Program-made: the position numbers and the translations under genes
Shown here: positions 63,555-64,000 of the stretch, piece by piece
Position numbering within the stretch: the first letter of the stretch is position 1
Layout: each line of letters begins with the position of its first letter
The notes under the pieces: generated by a model
What the model saw: only the letters and a program-made list of their open reading frames with translations
Told to the model about the DNA's origin: nothing
Database searches by the model: none
From: Mucilaginibacter celer
GTDB lineage: Bacteria > Bacteroidota > Bacteroidia > Sphingobacteriales > Sphingobacteriaceae
Assembly (NCBI RefSeq): GCF_003576455.2
Contig: NZ_CP032869.1
Span: forward strand, 5,580,001-5,644,000
DNA: 64,000 nt
Direction of reading: 5' to 3'

Positions 63555-64000
63555 ATGAAAAAAACCGCAATTAAACTAAGTTTACTCATAGCATTATCAG
63601 GCTTGTTTATAAAACCGGCATCTGCCCAAACCAAAGCCGAGGTATTTGATAAAAAAACGCCGATTACCTGGTTAGGTCTTGATTTTTCGCAAATGAAATT
63701 TATTGGCTCGGAAGAGGCATACAGAAAAGAAGTGATCAACGCCGAGTTTGTTGGCAAGTACATCCCTATGTGGGAAAATTTCTTTTTAAAAGAGCCTAAA
63801 AAATATAACCCGGCAAGGGCGGTGCACCGCGATACCGTTCATTTTGCCATGAATGTAACCGAAAAAGTAAACAGTGCCATCACTAAAAACTTTTTTGATT
63901 CAGATCCCGGTCATTTTAAAACACTAACCGAAAAAGACATAGAAGCCCTTATCAAAAACTACGATTTTTTAGGCAATAAAGGGATCGGTATGTTATTGAT
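63555..64000 (+). CDS. exported hypothetical protein, truncated by the window end
   Basis: The frame opens at 63555 and is still open at base 64000 (148 codons seen). The first 25 residues form a signal peptide (LLIALSGLFIKPASAQ). The mature start KAEVFDKKTPITWLGLDFSQMKFIGSEEAYRKEVI is not one I recognise from a named family. It follows the dehydratase by 8 bases, so it belongs to the pigment operon by position. Proteins exported by this locus may help deliver pigment to the outer membrane. Confidence 0.65.
   Translation, partial: MKKTAIKLSLLIALSGLFIKPASAQTKAEVFDKKTPITWLGLDFSQMKFIGSEEAYRKEVINAEFVGKYIPMWENFFLKEPKKYNPARAVHRDTVHFAMNVTEKVNSAITKNFFDSDPGHFKTLTEKDIEALIKNYDFLGNKGIGMLL

Overview
The window looks like chromosomal DNA from a Bacteroidota bacterium of the family Sphingobacteriaceae, most like Mucilaginibacter. 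This is inferred from gene content: a SusC/SusD pair, a type IX secretion C-terminal domain, a flexirubin/aryl-polyene pigment locus, TAnnTTTG-type promoter boxes, and the intergenic palindromes typical of this group. No rRNA, CRISPR array, plasmid or phage module was seen.

Layout. (1) 1-7.5 kb holds mixed housekeeping and surface genes: a truncated dienelactone hydrolase, a DUF1349 protein, a Crp/Fnr regulator flanked by two copies of a palindromic operator, an acyltransferase 3, a large secreted NHL-repeat protein and a C40 peptidase. (2) 7.5-10.4 kb is a four-gene operon behind a TPP riboswitch with an intrinsic terminator: methyltransferase, AIR-synthase/HypE-like enzyme, ThiE-like protein and Trm112-like zinc protein. 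(3) 10.6-11.8 kb is an orphan protein that looks like a cholera-toxin-type ADP-ribosyltransferase carrying an N-terminal motif seen in eCIS-associated toxins. (4) 11.8-21 kb has initiator tRNA-Met, PAS/GAF sensor protein, alpha/beta hydrolase, an intergenic palindrome and a fusion of a membrane AraC regulator to a MacB/FtsX permease. (5) 21.2-24.9 kb is an AT-rich three-gene cassette that reads as an ABC-three-component (ABC-3C) conflict system, with a decayed histidine-kinase fragment beside it. (6) 25.2-30 kb has methionine aminopeptidase, a DUF1624 membrane protein, a PAS protein and an ABC-F ATPase.

(7) 30.0-31.7 kb is an IS110-family element that appears to sit inside a palindromic intergenic repeat, with CT at both junctions and a 249-base non-coding leader where a bridge RNA is expected. 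(8) 32-39 kb contains a GH53 galactanase, TetR plus DHA2 efflux pump with palindromic operators, a DUF1569 protein, a deformylase-like protein, a DUF4097 repeat protein and two hypotheticals. (9) 39.5-45.3 kb is a SusC/SusD pair followed by a Ca2+-dependent phosphoinositide phospholipase C, suggesting uptake of a phospholipid or inositol-phosphate ligand.

(10) 45.9-64 kb is mostly the pigment locus. A tight leftward operon (glycosyltransferase/DUF2062, MMPL-acyltransferase-methyltransferase fusion, CrtI-like oxidoreductase, C45-type hydrolase, AcpS, AMP ligase, perhaps the antiporter) diverges across a 970-base repeat-rich gap from a rightward set (tyrosine ammonia-lyase, FabG, ketosynthase, ACP, LpxL-like acyltransferase, hotdog dehydratase, unknown secreted protein). 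The lyase would make the 4-hydroxycinnamoyl starter, the ligase and AcpS would load it on ACP, KS/FabG/dehydratase would extend the polyene, and the acyltransferases, MMPL and methyltransferase would finish and export it. The dialkylresorcinol genes (darA/darB) are not in the window and may lie beyond its right edge.
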